Source: JBCDCY01 sp039180875 (lineage in GTDB: Bacteria; Pseudomonadota; Alphaproteobacteria; Rhodobacterales; Rhodobacteraceae). Taken from it: a DNA stretch of 64,000 nucleotides. Positions within the stretch are counted from its first letter, which is position 1; each line of letters starts with the position of its first letter. Below, piece by piece: positions 24,622 to 31,548 of this stretch. The notes beneath the pieces were generated by a model. The model was not told where the DNA came from, did not search any database, and worked only from the letters and a program-made list of their open reading frames with translations. The position numbers were made by a program, and so were the translations under genes. The DNA lies in the NCBI GenBank assembly GCA_039180875.1, contig JBCDCY010000009.1, positions 90,600 through 154,599 of the forward strand, in the 5' to 3' direction.

Positions 24622-25623
24622 ATGAAAAAGACACTCTTCGCTTCGACCGCGGTCGCTGCGCTCTCCTTCGGGGGAGCCGCATCAGCCGCCGGTCTTGAGG
24701 CCACCGTCGGTGGCTACTGGTACATCGGTGCTGGTTACGACTCTGGTCTGGTTAGCTTCGAGAACCCGGCTGGTGCTTCCGGTGTGACGATCCTTCGGGA
24801 CGGCGAGATCTTCCTCGGCGTGACGGGCTCCACCGACAACGGCCTGACCTTCGACGGCCGGGTGGAACTCGAGAGCTTCACGTCGGGCGATCAGATCGAC
24901 GAAAACTGGGCTCGGGTTTCCGGGTCCTTCGGCTCCGTGCTGATCGGCGGTGAAGATACGACCTCCGACAACCACGAGGCCGGCATCTTCTACGGCCCGG
25001 GCGCTCGTACTGGTTACTTCGACGCGTTTGTCTCGGTGATCGGTTCGTCGAACGCGGGCGATCTGATCGGCATCACCTACGAGTCGCCGAATATCTCCGG
25101 CTTCTCGGTCGGTGGTTCTTACCACCTTGCTGGTACCGATGGCGCTGGTGACCAGGGCCGCGTGACCAAGCAGATCGAAGATGACATCTACTCGTTCGGT
25201 GCTGACTACTCTGGCGAGTTCAGCGGCGTTTCGCTTGATGTTGCTGGCGGTATCGTCAACGGCGACGGCATTGAAGATGTCGTGTTCCAGGTCGGTACCA
25301 CGATTGCTTACCAGGGCGTTTCGCTGGGTGTGCACTACGACTCGAATGCATCCGGCCTTGAGACGGACGGTGTGGACCTGACGGATGACGATGGTGCGCT
25401 GGCTGTCGGTGTTCAGTACACCACTGGTCCGTGGACGGTTGCCGGCGGCTATGCCTTCAACTTCAACGACGAAGACTTCGTCGACGCCAACAACTTCGGC
25501 GGCTGGGTGACCTATGCCCTCGGGCCGGGCGTCTCGGCGACCTTCGGCATCGAAGGCAACGACGGCGGTAGCGCTGAGGACACCGATATCGTCGCGCTGG
25601 GCTACCTTGCGCTGAGCTTCTGA
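24622..25623 (+). CDS. Outer-membrane porin
   Basis: A 333-residue beta-barrel porin: signal peptide MKKTLFASTAVAALSFGGAASA, then alternating amphipathic strands such as LEATVGGYWYIGAGYDS, FLGVTGSTDNGLTFDGRVELES and GSFGSVLIGGEDT, ending in the strand IVALGYLALSF with the C-terminal Phe needed for BAM-mediated assembly. It is acidic (many Asp and Glu), as in Rhodobacter-type porins. The ATG at 24622 follows GAGGG. Codon choice shifts to GGT and GCT rich use relative to the neighbours, consistent with high expression, and a strong terminator follows. Confidence 0.92.
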   Translation: MKKTLFASTAVAALSFGGAASAAGLEATVGGYWYIGAGYDSGLVSFENPAGASGVTILRDGEIFLGVTGSTDNGLTFDGRVELESFTSGDQIDENWARVSGSFGSVLIGGEDTTSDNHEAGIFYGPGARTGYFDAFVSVIGSSNAGDLIGITYESPNISGFSVGGSYHLAGTDGAGDQGRVTKQIEDDIYSFGADYSGEFSGVSLDVAGGIVNGDGIEDVVFQVGTTIAYQGVSLGVHYDSNASGLETDGVDLTDDDGALAVGVQYTTGPWTVAGGYAFNFNDEDFVDANNFGGWVTYALGPGVSATFGIEGNDGGSAEDTDIVALGYLALSF

Positions 25624-25650
25624 TCCTACCGGATCTGAGCGTCTGATAGG

Positions 25651-25683
25651 GGGAGCGGGTTTCGGCCCGCTCCCTTTTCTTTT
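25651..25683 (+). terminator. Strong Rho-independent terminator after the porin gene
   Basis: A perfect 9-bp stem (GGGAGCGGG / CCCGCTCCC) with loop TTTCGG is followed by TTTTCTTTT. It starts 28 nt after the porin stop. Confidence 0.92.
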
Positions 25684-25710
25684 GTGCGGCGCCTATGGCA
25701 GGGAAGGGCC

Positions 25711-26370
25711 ATGGCGCTGAGCGACGTGCAGGAGCGTATCGGAGCGGCGGCGGCGCAAGCGGGCCGCGCGGCCGAGGATGTCGCCCTCATCGCAGTCTCC
25801 AAAGTGCAGCCGCTGGAACGGATCGAGGCGGTGCTTGCCGCCGACCACCGGCTGTTCGGTGAGAACCGGGTGCAGGAGGCGGCAGGTCGTTGGCCTCCGC
25901 TGCGCGAGCGCTTCCCGGACACCACCGTACATCTGGTCGGCCCCCTGCAGACCAACAAGGTTCGCCAGGCCTTCGAGCTGTTCGATGCGATCCAGTCCGT
26001 CGACCGCCCGAAGCTTGCCCGCAAGATCGCCGACGAGGCCCAGGCGCGGGGCACGTGCCCTGAGCTCTTCATCCAGGTGAACACCGGGGAGGAGCCGCAG
26101 AAATCCGGTGTCCTTCCCGACGAGGCCGATGCCTTCATCGCCGAGTGCCGTGCGATGGACCTGCCGATCCGCGGCCTGATGGTGATCCCGCCGATCGAGG
26201 AGGCGGCGAGCCTGCACTTCGCCCTCCTCGCCAAGATCGCGGCGCGGAACGACCTCCCGGCTCTCTCCATGGGCATGAGCGCCGATTTCGAGGAGGCGAT
26301 CGCCCTCGGCGCCACCCATGTACGCGTCGGTTCGGCGATTTTTGGCGAGCGGGTCTACGAGGCGACCTGA
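25711..26370 (+). CDS. YggS family pyridoxal phosphate-binding protein
   Basis: A 219-residue PLP-binding protein of the YggS/PROSC family, which controls B6 vitamer balance. ALIAVSKVQP has the PLP Lys (Lys31), FGENRVQEA follows, then LVGPLQTNKVRQAFELFD, FIQVNTGEEPQKSG and LPALSMGMSADFEEAIALGATHVRVGSAIFGER, all characteristic. No catalytic activity is known for the family. The ATG at 25711 follows GGGAAGGG. It is convergent with the L,D-transpeptidase gene, whose end overlaps it by 16 nt. Confidence 0.93.
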   Translation: MALSDVQERIGAAAAQAGRAAEDVALIAVSKVQPLERIEAVLAADHRLFGENRVQEAAGRWPPLRERFPDTTVHLVGPLQTNKVRQAFELFDAIQSVDRPKLARKIADEAQARGTCPELFIQVNTGEEPQKSGVLPDEADAFIAECRAMDLPIRGLMVIPPIEEAASLHFALLAKIAARNDLPALSMGMSADFEEAIALGATHVRVGSAIFGERVYEAT

Positions 26371-26870
26371 ACCACGATCCGGGCTCCGGGTCGCAGACGC
26401 CATGCGAGCCAGAGAAGATCGTCCGGCGCGAAGGCCACACAGCCCTCCGTCGGCCAGCGCGGTCGGCGCCAGCGATGCAGAAAGATCGCCGAGCCCGCGC
26501 CGGGCCGCGGATCGCGCCAGTTGTAGTCAGTGATGACGATCAGATCGTAAAGCGGATCGCCCTGCCGCAGCCGCTCATGGCTAAAGTGATGGGGCCGGCG
26601 CACCAATCGGTTGTAGGCCGGATCGTCCGGATCGTCCGACCAGCCGTCGCTCGGGCGGATCGGCTCGGCCCAGGCGGGGAGGGCCGCTCGTCCGATCCGG
26701 TCGGGCCGGAAGAGCAGGGCGACCACATGGACGAGGCCGGCCGGCGTCGCGCCGTCCCCCTCCCGCTTCCGCGCCCGGATGCCGCTCCGGCCGATGGCGC
26801 AGGGCAGGCGGCGCGTCCCGAACCGCGCCCCGGTCCGCCCGACGACCAGGTCGCCCAGCCGGGCGATCAC
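26355..26870 (-). CDS. L,D-transpeptidase catalytic (YkuD-like) family protein
   Basis: A 171-residue protein. GSAIFLHRWRRPRWPTEGCVAF has the His (132) and Cys (144) of the YkuD active site in the HxxRxxxxxTxGC arrangement, and LRQGDPLYDLIVITDYN and DDPAYNRLVRRPHHFSHE are family blocks (COG3786). L,D-transpeptidases make 3-3 peptidoglycan cross-links or anchor lipoproteins. No signal peptide is seen, so export would need another route or the true substrate is cytoplasmic. The GTG start overlaps the ribA TGA (GTGA), so translation is coupled. Confidence 0.85.
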   Translation of the reverse strand: MIARLGDLVVGRTGARFGTRRLPCAIGRSGIRARKREGDGATPAGLVHVVALLFRPDRIGRAALPAWAEPIRPSDGWSDDPDDPAYNRLVRRPHHFSHERLRQGDPLYDLIVITDYNWRDPRPGAGSAIFLHRWRRPRWPTEGCVAFAPDDLLWLAWRLRPGARIVVQVAS

Positions 26871-27946
26871 AGCAAGTGACCGCTCTTCGCCGCCTTGGTT
26901 GCCAGATAGCGGGCATTGTGCGCCGTGTGGCCGACCTGTAATGGCACCCGCTCGGCCACGGAGACGCCCGAGGCCTCCATCATCGCGATCTTGCCGGGGT
27001 TGTTGGTCATCAATCGCACGGCCGAGAACCCGAGCGCGCGCAGGATTTGGGCGCCGAGGCGAAAGTCACGCTCGTCATCCTCAAAGCCGAGCCGATGGTT
27101 CGCCTCCACCGTGTCGAAGCCCTGGTCTTGCAGCGCATAGGCCCGCATCTTGTTGGCGAGGCCGATGCCGCGCCCCTCCTGATTGAGGTAAAGCAGCACG
27201 CCCGCGCCCTCCGCCCCGATCTGGGCGAGCGCGGCGTCAAGCTGCGCCCCGCAATCGCATTTCAGTGAGCCGATCAGATCGCCGGTGAAGCAGGAGGAAT
27301 GCAGCCGTGCCAGCACCGGTGCGGCCCGGTCCGGCGTCCCGACCTCCACGGCATAGTGTTCCTCCCCGCCGTCGCTTGGGCGAAAGACGTGGACCCGGGC
27401 CCTCTCCGACACCGCCAGGGGCACCCGGGCGGCGGCCACCTGGGCAAGCGGTGACGGCTCGGTCGCCAGCGCGGCGATGTCGAGCAGATGCAATCCCGCC
27501 TCCGTCGCGACAGCAACCGGGTCGGCGACCCGCACCACCAGGGCCGCGGGCAGCAGATGGGCCTGTTTGGCGAGGCGCAAGGCCGCGCGATGCAGATCGG
27601 TGGAGCCCTCGCGCCGGGAGAGATAGGGCCCCTTCAGCGGCACCTGCAGATCGGCCGCAGGGTCGGCGGTGGCGTGCACCCAGGCCAGCCGACAGTCCGC
27701 CGGCAGGGCGATCCGGGCGATATCGCCGTCATAGACCCGGGCGCGCAGGGTCTCCGCCCGGCGCCGGGTGATGGCGAGATCCACCTCGCCGAGATCGATG
27801 ATGGCGGTCAGCCGCTCCGCCACCAGGGTCTCCGCCGCCAGGATGACGGCTCCGTCCGCACCGTCCCGAAGCACCACGGGCACACCCATGCGCAGGTCGG
27901 CCCGGGCCTGACCCAACCGCTCCTCGATGGTGACGTGAAAACTCAT
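26867..27946 (-). CDS. ribA: GTP cyclohydrolase II
   Basis: A 359-residue protein. The C-terminal half is a full GTP cyclohydrolase II: zinc ligands in HSSCFTGDLIGSLKCDCGAQ (Cys219, 230, 232), then LLYLNQEGRGIGLANKMRAY and DFRLGAQILRALGF. It opens the imidazole ring of GTP in the first step of riboflavin synthesis. The N-terminal 175 residues resemble a degenerate DHBP synthase-like domain and lack its acidic catalytic motifs, an arrangement I have seen in alphaproteobacterial RibA proteins. It is divergent from the response regulator gene and coupled to the L,D-transpeptidase. Confidence 0.93.
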   Translation of the reverse strand: MSFHVTIEERLGQARADLRMGVPVVLRDGADGAVILAAETLVAERLTAIIDLGEVDLAITRRRAETLRARVYDGDIARIALPADCRLAWVHATADPAADLQVPLKGPYLSRREGSTDLHRAALRLAKQAHLLPAALVVRVADPVAVATEAGLHLLDIAALATEPSPLAQVAAARVPLAVSERARVHVFRPSDGGEEHYAVEVGTPDRAAPVLARLHSSCFTGDLIGSLKCDCGAQLDAALAQIGAEGAGVLLYLNQEGRGIGLANKMRAYALQDQGFDTVEANHRLGFEDDERDFRLGAQILRALGFSAVRLMTNNPGKIAMMEASGVSVAERVPLQVGHTAHNARYLATKAAKSGHLL

Positions 27947-28039
27947 GCCTCGTTCCTTAGTCCCCGCGTCGGCAAAGCGCCATGCGATATCCTAACGCTT
28001 CCGCCTTGAAATATTTCGCCGCCACCACACACAGCTACG

Positions 28040-28053
28040 TGACAGATCCGTCA
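28040..28053. promoter_or_regulatory. Palindromic operator-like site upstream of the response regulator
   Basis: TGACAGATCCGTCA is a 14-bp near-palindrome centred on GATC (one mismatched pair) in the ribA/response regulator divergent spacer. Its binding protein is unknown. Confidence 0.3.
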
Positions 28054-28127
28054 TGAATCTTGTGAGCGGCGGGGCCTCTCCGCATCTCGTCGGACGAATG
28101 GATAGCTAAAGCGATCGGAGAGTTTCC

Positions 28128-28814
28128 ATGAGCAATCTCAGACGCATTCTGCTTGTAGATGACGATGGCGATCTGCGGGAAGCCCTGGCCGATCAGCTCG
28201 TCATGACCGAGGACTTCGACGTGTTCGAGGCCGACAGCGGGGCCCACGGGTTGGAGCGCGCGAAGGAGGCGATCTACGACCTCGTGCTGCTCGATGTCGG
28301 TCTGCCGGACATGGACGGGCGCGAGCTTTGCCGGCTGATGCGCAAGCAGGGCGTGAAATGCCCGATCGTCATGCTGACCGGCCACTCGAGCGACGCCGAC
28401 ACCATCCTCGGCCTCGATTCCGGCGCCAACGACTATGTCACCAAGCCCTTCAAGTTCCCGGTGCTGCTGGCCCGCATCCGGGCGCAGCTGCGCCAGCACG
28501 AGCAGTCGGAGGACGCGGTCTTCGTCATCGGTCCCTACACCTTCAAACCGGCGGTGAAGATGCTGGTGGACGAGGATAACCGGAAGATCCGGCTGACGGA
28601 GAAGGAAGCCAACATCCTGAAGTTCCTCTACCGGGCCAATGACGGCGTTGTGGCGCGCGATGTCCTGCTTCACGAGGTCTGGGGATACAACGCTGGGGTG
28701 ACGACTCACACTCTGGAGACTCACATCTACAGGTTGCGACAAAAAATCGAGCCCGATCCATCCAATGCACGGCTTCTTGTGACCGAGTCGGGCGGATACC
28801 GCCTTGTAACTTAG
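28128..28814 (+). CDS. OmpR/PhoB-family response regulator (CenR-like)
   Basis: A 228-residue regulator: receiver domain with acidic DDDGD, phospho-acceptor Asp56 in DLVLLDVGLPDMDG, Thr84 (MLTGHSS) and Lys106 (YVTKPFKF). The C-terminal winged helix has IRLTEKEANILKFLYR, VVARDVLLHEVWGYN and TTHTLETHIYRLRQKIEPD. Both the receiver and the VWGYNAGVTTHTLETH block closely resemble Caulobacter CenR, which controls envelope genes, but this is from memory and not aligned. No histidine kinase gene is adjacent, as is typical for CenR. It is followed by a 327-nt gene-free stretch. Confidence 0.9.
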   Translation: MSNLRRILLVDDDGDLREALADQLVMTEDFDVFEADSGAHGLERAKEAIYDLVLLDVGLPDMDGRELCRLMRKQGVKCPIVMLTGHSSDADTILGLDSGANDYVTKPFKFPVLLARIRAQLRQHEQSEDAVFVIGPYTFKPAVKMLVDEDNRKIRLTEKEANILKFLYRANDGVVARDVLLHEVWGYNAGVTTHTLETHIYRLRQKIEPDPSNARLLVTESGGYRLVT

Positions 28815-29141
28815 GGCTTTTGTTCTGTTCCTGCGGTTTTCTGCCTATCCGTATGACGAAATGTGACACACAGCTTGATTTCCCCGCCCGTCATGCCAAA
28901 ATCGTGACTGTCAGCGTCGTATCCCCTCTACGCCGACTGACGTGGCTGTCATCCCCTCTGGCAGCTCGATCCCCTTAAGGGATTGACGCCCGGCGCGACC
29001 CCGCGCCGGGCGATTTCGTTTCGGACCCCTCATGAGCGCATAGTCCGGGTTGAGCGGCGGCGGCGAAGGCGCCATGCTCCGCCCCTCGCGCAGCCCTGCA
29101 ACGCCTGTGTGATCGGGGCCTCAACGACCGGGAAGGACGTC
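28815..29141. other. 327-nt intergenic stretch after the response regulator
   Basis: No credible ORF is seen. The stretch holds two copies of ATCCCCTCT (28920-28970 region), a near-palindrome GATCCCCTTAAGGGATT ending at 28984, and a strong intrinsic terminator at 28987-29021. It could be a long 3' UTR or a small RNA ending at that terminator. The last 110 nt are the upstream region of xth with GGAAGG as ribosome site. Confidence 0.45.
28987..29021 (+). terminator. Rho-independent terminator
   Basis: A perfect 11-bp stem (CGCCCGGCGCG / CGCGCCGGGCG) with loop ACCC is followed by ATTTCGTTTC. It lies 170 nt after the response regulator stop. Confidence 0.8.
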
Positions 29142-29930
29142 ATGCAGCTCAAGCTCTGCACATGGAACATCAACTCCGTCCGCCTCCGGGCGCCGATCGT
29201 CGAGCGGGTGCTGCGGGAGGAGGCGCCGGACGTGCTCTGCCTGCAGGAGACGAAATCGCCGGTGGAAAAGCTGCCGACGGAGGTCTTCGCGGCGGCCGGC
29301 TACACCACCCAGATCGCCCGCGGGGAGAAGAACTACAACGGCGTGATGATCCTCGCCCGAATCCCACTCGAATCGCTCGGTCACCGGGAGTTTTGCGGCA
29401 AGACCGATACCCGCCACGTTGCAGCCAAGACGCGAAACGGGACGGTGATACACAACTTTTACGTTCCCTCCGGTGGCGACGAACCGGATCCGTCGACCAA
29501 CGCGAAATTCGACCATAAGTTGCGTTTTCTGGCCGAGATGCGGGATTGGTGGCAGGCCGAGAAGCCGGCGCGCGCCATCCTGGTCGGCGATCTCAACATC
29601 GCGCCGCGCGAAGACGACGTCTGGTCCCACAAACAGCTGCTCAAGGTCGTCTCCCACACCCCGGTGGAGGTCGCGGCGCTGACCGAGATGCAGGAGGCCG
29701 GCGGCTTCGTCGACATCACCCGCGCCCATGTGCCGGAGGGGCGGCTTTATTCCTGGTGGTCCTACCGCTCGCCGAACTGGGACACTTCGGACAAGGGCCG
29801 GCGGCTCGACCATATCTGGGCGACGCCTGAGCTGGCGGCGAACGCCTCGGACAGCGCCGTGCTGCGCGCGGCCCGGGGCTGGGAGAAACCGTCGGACCAC
29901 GCGCCGGTCTTCGCCACCTTCGAGGACTAG
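29142..29930 (+). CDS. xth: Exodeoxyribonuclease III (AP endonuclease family)
   Basis: A 262-residue Mg-dependent nuclease of base excision repair. Family motifs in order: LCTWNINSVRLR, VLCLQETKSP, NYNGVMILAR, LVGDLNIAPREDDVW, RRLDHIWATPEL and KPSDHAPVFATF, with the catalytic Asp-Asn and the final Asp-His. It nicks 5' of abasic sites and trims 3' ends. The ATG at 29142 follows GGAAGG. The next gene begins with a GTG abutting the TAG stop. Confidence 0.95.
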   Translation: MQLKLCTWNINSVRLRAPIVERVLREEAPDVLCLQETKSPVEKLPTEVFAAAGYTTQIARGEKNYNGVMILARIPLESLGHREFCGKTDTRHVAAKTRNGTVIHNFYVPSGGDEPDPSTNAKFDHKLRFLAEMRDWWQAEKPARAILVGDLNIAPREDDVWSHKQLLKVVSHTPVEVAALTEMQEAGGFVDITRAHVPEGRLYSWWSYRSPNWDTSDKGRRLDHIWATPELAANASDSAVLRAARGWEKPSDHAPVFATFED

Positions 29931-30683
29931 GTGATCCGGGTCGAGACTAGCGCCGACGGCTGGCGGCGCACCCTGCGACTGGACGCGCCGGAGCGCCACA
30001 ATGCGCTCACCTTCGCCGCGATGGGCGCGCTGGCCGAGGCGGTGGAGGCGGCGGGTGCCGACCCGACGCTGCGGGTTCTGGTGCTGACCGGCACCGGCCG
30101 CAGCTTCTGCGCAGGTGCTGCCCTGGACGAGGTGGGCGGTGCGGACATGACCCGCAATCCGCTTCCCGCCCTCTCGGACGCGATCGAACGGGTGAACCTG
30201 CCGACAATCGCCGCGCTCAACGGCGGGGTCTATGGCGGCGGGGTGGAGATCGCCCTGGCTTGCGATTTCCGGGTCGCGGTCGCGGATGTGCGGATGCAGA
30301 TCCCGGCCGGCCGATTGGGCATCCATTACCCGGCCGAGGGCATCGAGCGGGTGCTGCGCCGGGTGGGGCCCCAGGTCACCCGCCGGCTGTTTCTGCTCGG
30401 CGAGCGGATCGAGGGGGAGGCGTTGCAGGCCCTCGGCGCCGTCGACCGCCTGGTGCCGGCCGAGGCGTTCGAGACGGCGGTCGCCGAGCTGGCGGAGGAG
30501 ATCGCCAGCCGCGCGCCGCGTGCCCTCCGCGGTATGAAGCAGACCATCGAGGAAGCCGCGCGCGGCAGGCTCGACCGACCCGCAGCCGAGGCAAGGGTCC
30601 AGGCCTGCTTCGCCTCGGAGGATCATGCGGAGGGTCTTGCCGCCGCCCGGGAAAAACGGATGCCCCGGTTTCGCGGCCGGTAA
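29931..30683 (+). CDS. Enoyl-CoA hydratase/isomerase family protein
   Basis: A 250-residue crotonase-fold protein: LTGTGRSFCAGAALDEV is the first oxyanion-hole segment, and AALNGGVYGGGVEIALACDFRVA the second with the GG-E pattern; ADVRMQIPAGRLGIHYPA follows. One catalytic Glu position of true hydratases is occupied by Gly/Ile (PAGRLGIHYPAEG), so it may be an isomerase or hydrolase variant; the precise reaction cannot be read. The start is GTG, directly after the xth stop, so the two are co-transcribed although unrelated in function. Confidence 0.9.
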   Translation: MIRVETSADGWRRTLRLDAPERHNALTFAAMGALAEAVEAAGADPTLRVLVLTGTGRSFCAGAALDEVGGADMTRNPLPALSDAIERVNLPTIAALNGGVYGGGVEIALACDFRVAVADVRMQIPAGRLGIHYPAEGIERVLRRVGPQVTRRLFLLGERIEGEALQALGAVDRLVPAEAFETAVAELAEEIASRAPRALRGMKQTIEEAARGRLDRPAAEARVQACFASEDHAEGLAAAREKRMPRFRGR

Positions 30684-30714
30684 AGCTCAACGACTTGAAT
30701 GACTTGCCTTTCTT

Positions 30715-30751
30715 GGATCTCGACCTGACTGATTCAGTCAGATCGAGATCC
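30715..30751. repeat. 37-nt near-perfect palindrome between convergent genes
   Basis: GGATCTCGA and CTGACTGA arms pair with TCAGTCAG and TCGAGATCC around a single central T; only one position pair mismatches. It lies 32 nt after the enoyl-CoA hydratase stop and 29 nt from the lolA end. A bidirectional terminator or a dimeric-regulator site would both fit. Confidence 0.7.
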
Positions 30752-30779
30752 GCCCTAGCGCCGCGATCAGTGCCCGGCC

Positions 30780-31445
30780 TTAGCGGTCCACGCGCCCGGC
30801 ATCGCGGGGCCGGCTCGACGGGCCGCTTTGCCCGTCGCCCGGCGTCTCGAAATCCTCCCGCGCGGCCTGCTCGATGCTGAAGAGCGAGCGGGAGACATCG
30901 ATGCCGCGGCGCATATCGCCGAGGATCACGGTGGTGAGCTGGCCCTGGTCGTCCTCGATGATCCACTGGCGCAACTCCAGCGGATTGTCGCTGAAGACCA
31001 TTGTGATGGTGCCCTGGCGCGGCCGGTCGGGGTCGACGGCCCGCACCCGCATCTGCCCCGCCTCGCGCTCGACGGAGCGGACGGCGCCCTCCTCATTCAG
31101 GTCGATCCGGTCGCGCAGCAACAGGTCGAGCGGCGTCTCGCCCAACGGATAGCGCTGCGGATCGGAGTTGGCGAGGCGATCGACCACCGCCACCCAGATG
31201 CCGTCGGCAACGACCAGGGCGGGGTTCGGCGGATTGTATTCGAAGCGAATGCGCCCGGGCTTTGAGATATAGAACCGCCCCTCACTGAGCGAGCCGTCGG
31301 GATTGGCCTGCACGAAGGTGCCATCGGCGGTGCGAAAGCCGTTCAGGTAGGCGCTGATCCGGGCCAGATCCTCCGCCCCCTGGGCATAGGCGCCCGGGGC
31401 GGCGAGGGCCAGCGACAGCACGGCGACAAACAGACGGCGCAGCAT
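30780..31445 (-). CDS. lolA: Outer-membrane lipoprotein carrier protein LolA
   Basis: A 221-residue periplasmic chaperone with signal peptide MLRRLFVAVLSLALAAPGAYAQ, then LARISAYLNGFRTADGTFVQ, GRFYISKPGRIRFEYNPPN and LVVADGIWVAVVD, the LolA beta-sandwich motifs. It takes lipoproteins released by LolCDE to the outer membrane. The C-terminal PSSRPRDAGRVDR tail is a short extension. The ATG at 31445 follows GGAGC. It sits 103 nt downstream of ftsK, as in many alphaproteobacteria and in line with E. coli. Confidence 0.93.
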   Translation of the reverse strand: MLRRLFVAVLSLALAAPGAYAQGAEDLARISAYLNGFRTADGTFVQANPDGSLSEGRFYISKPGRIRFEYNPPNPALVVADGIWVAVVDRLANSDPQRYPLGETPLDLLLRDRIDLNEEGAVRSVEREAGQMRVRAVDPDRPRQGTITMVFSDNPLELRQWIIEDDQGQLTTVILGDMRRGIDVSRSLFSIEQAAREDFETPGDGQSGPSSRPRDAGRVDR

Positions 31446-31548
31446 CAAAGCTCCACGAAACTCGGCGCCCGTGGGTGCGATCGGGCGCGATCGCCTGCTT
31501 ATTCCATGCTTTGCCGCGCCGGGTCCAGCGGCGCGGGCGCACATCCGC

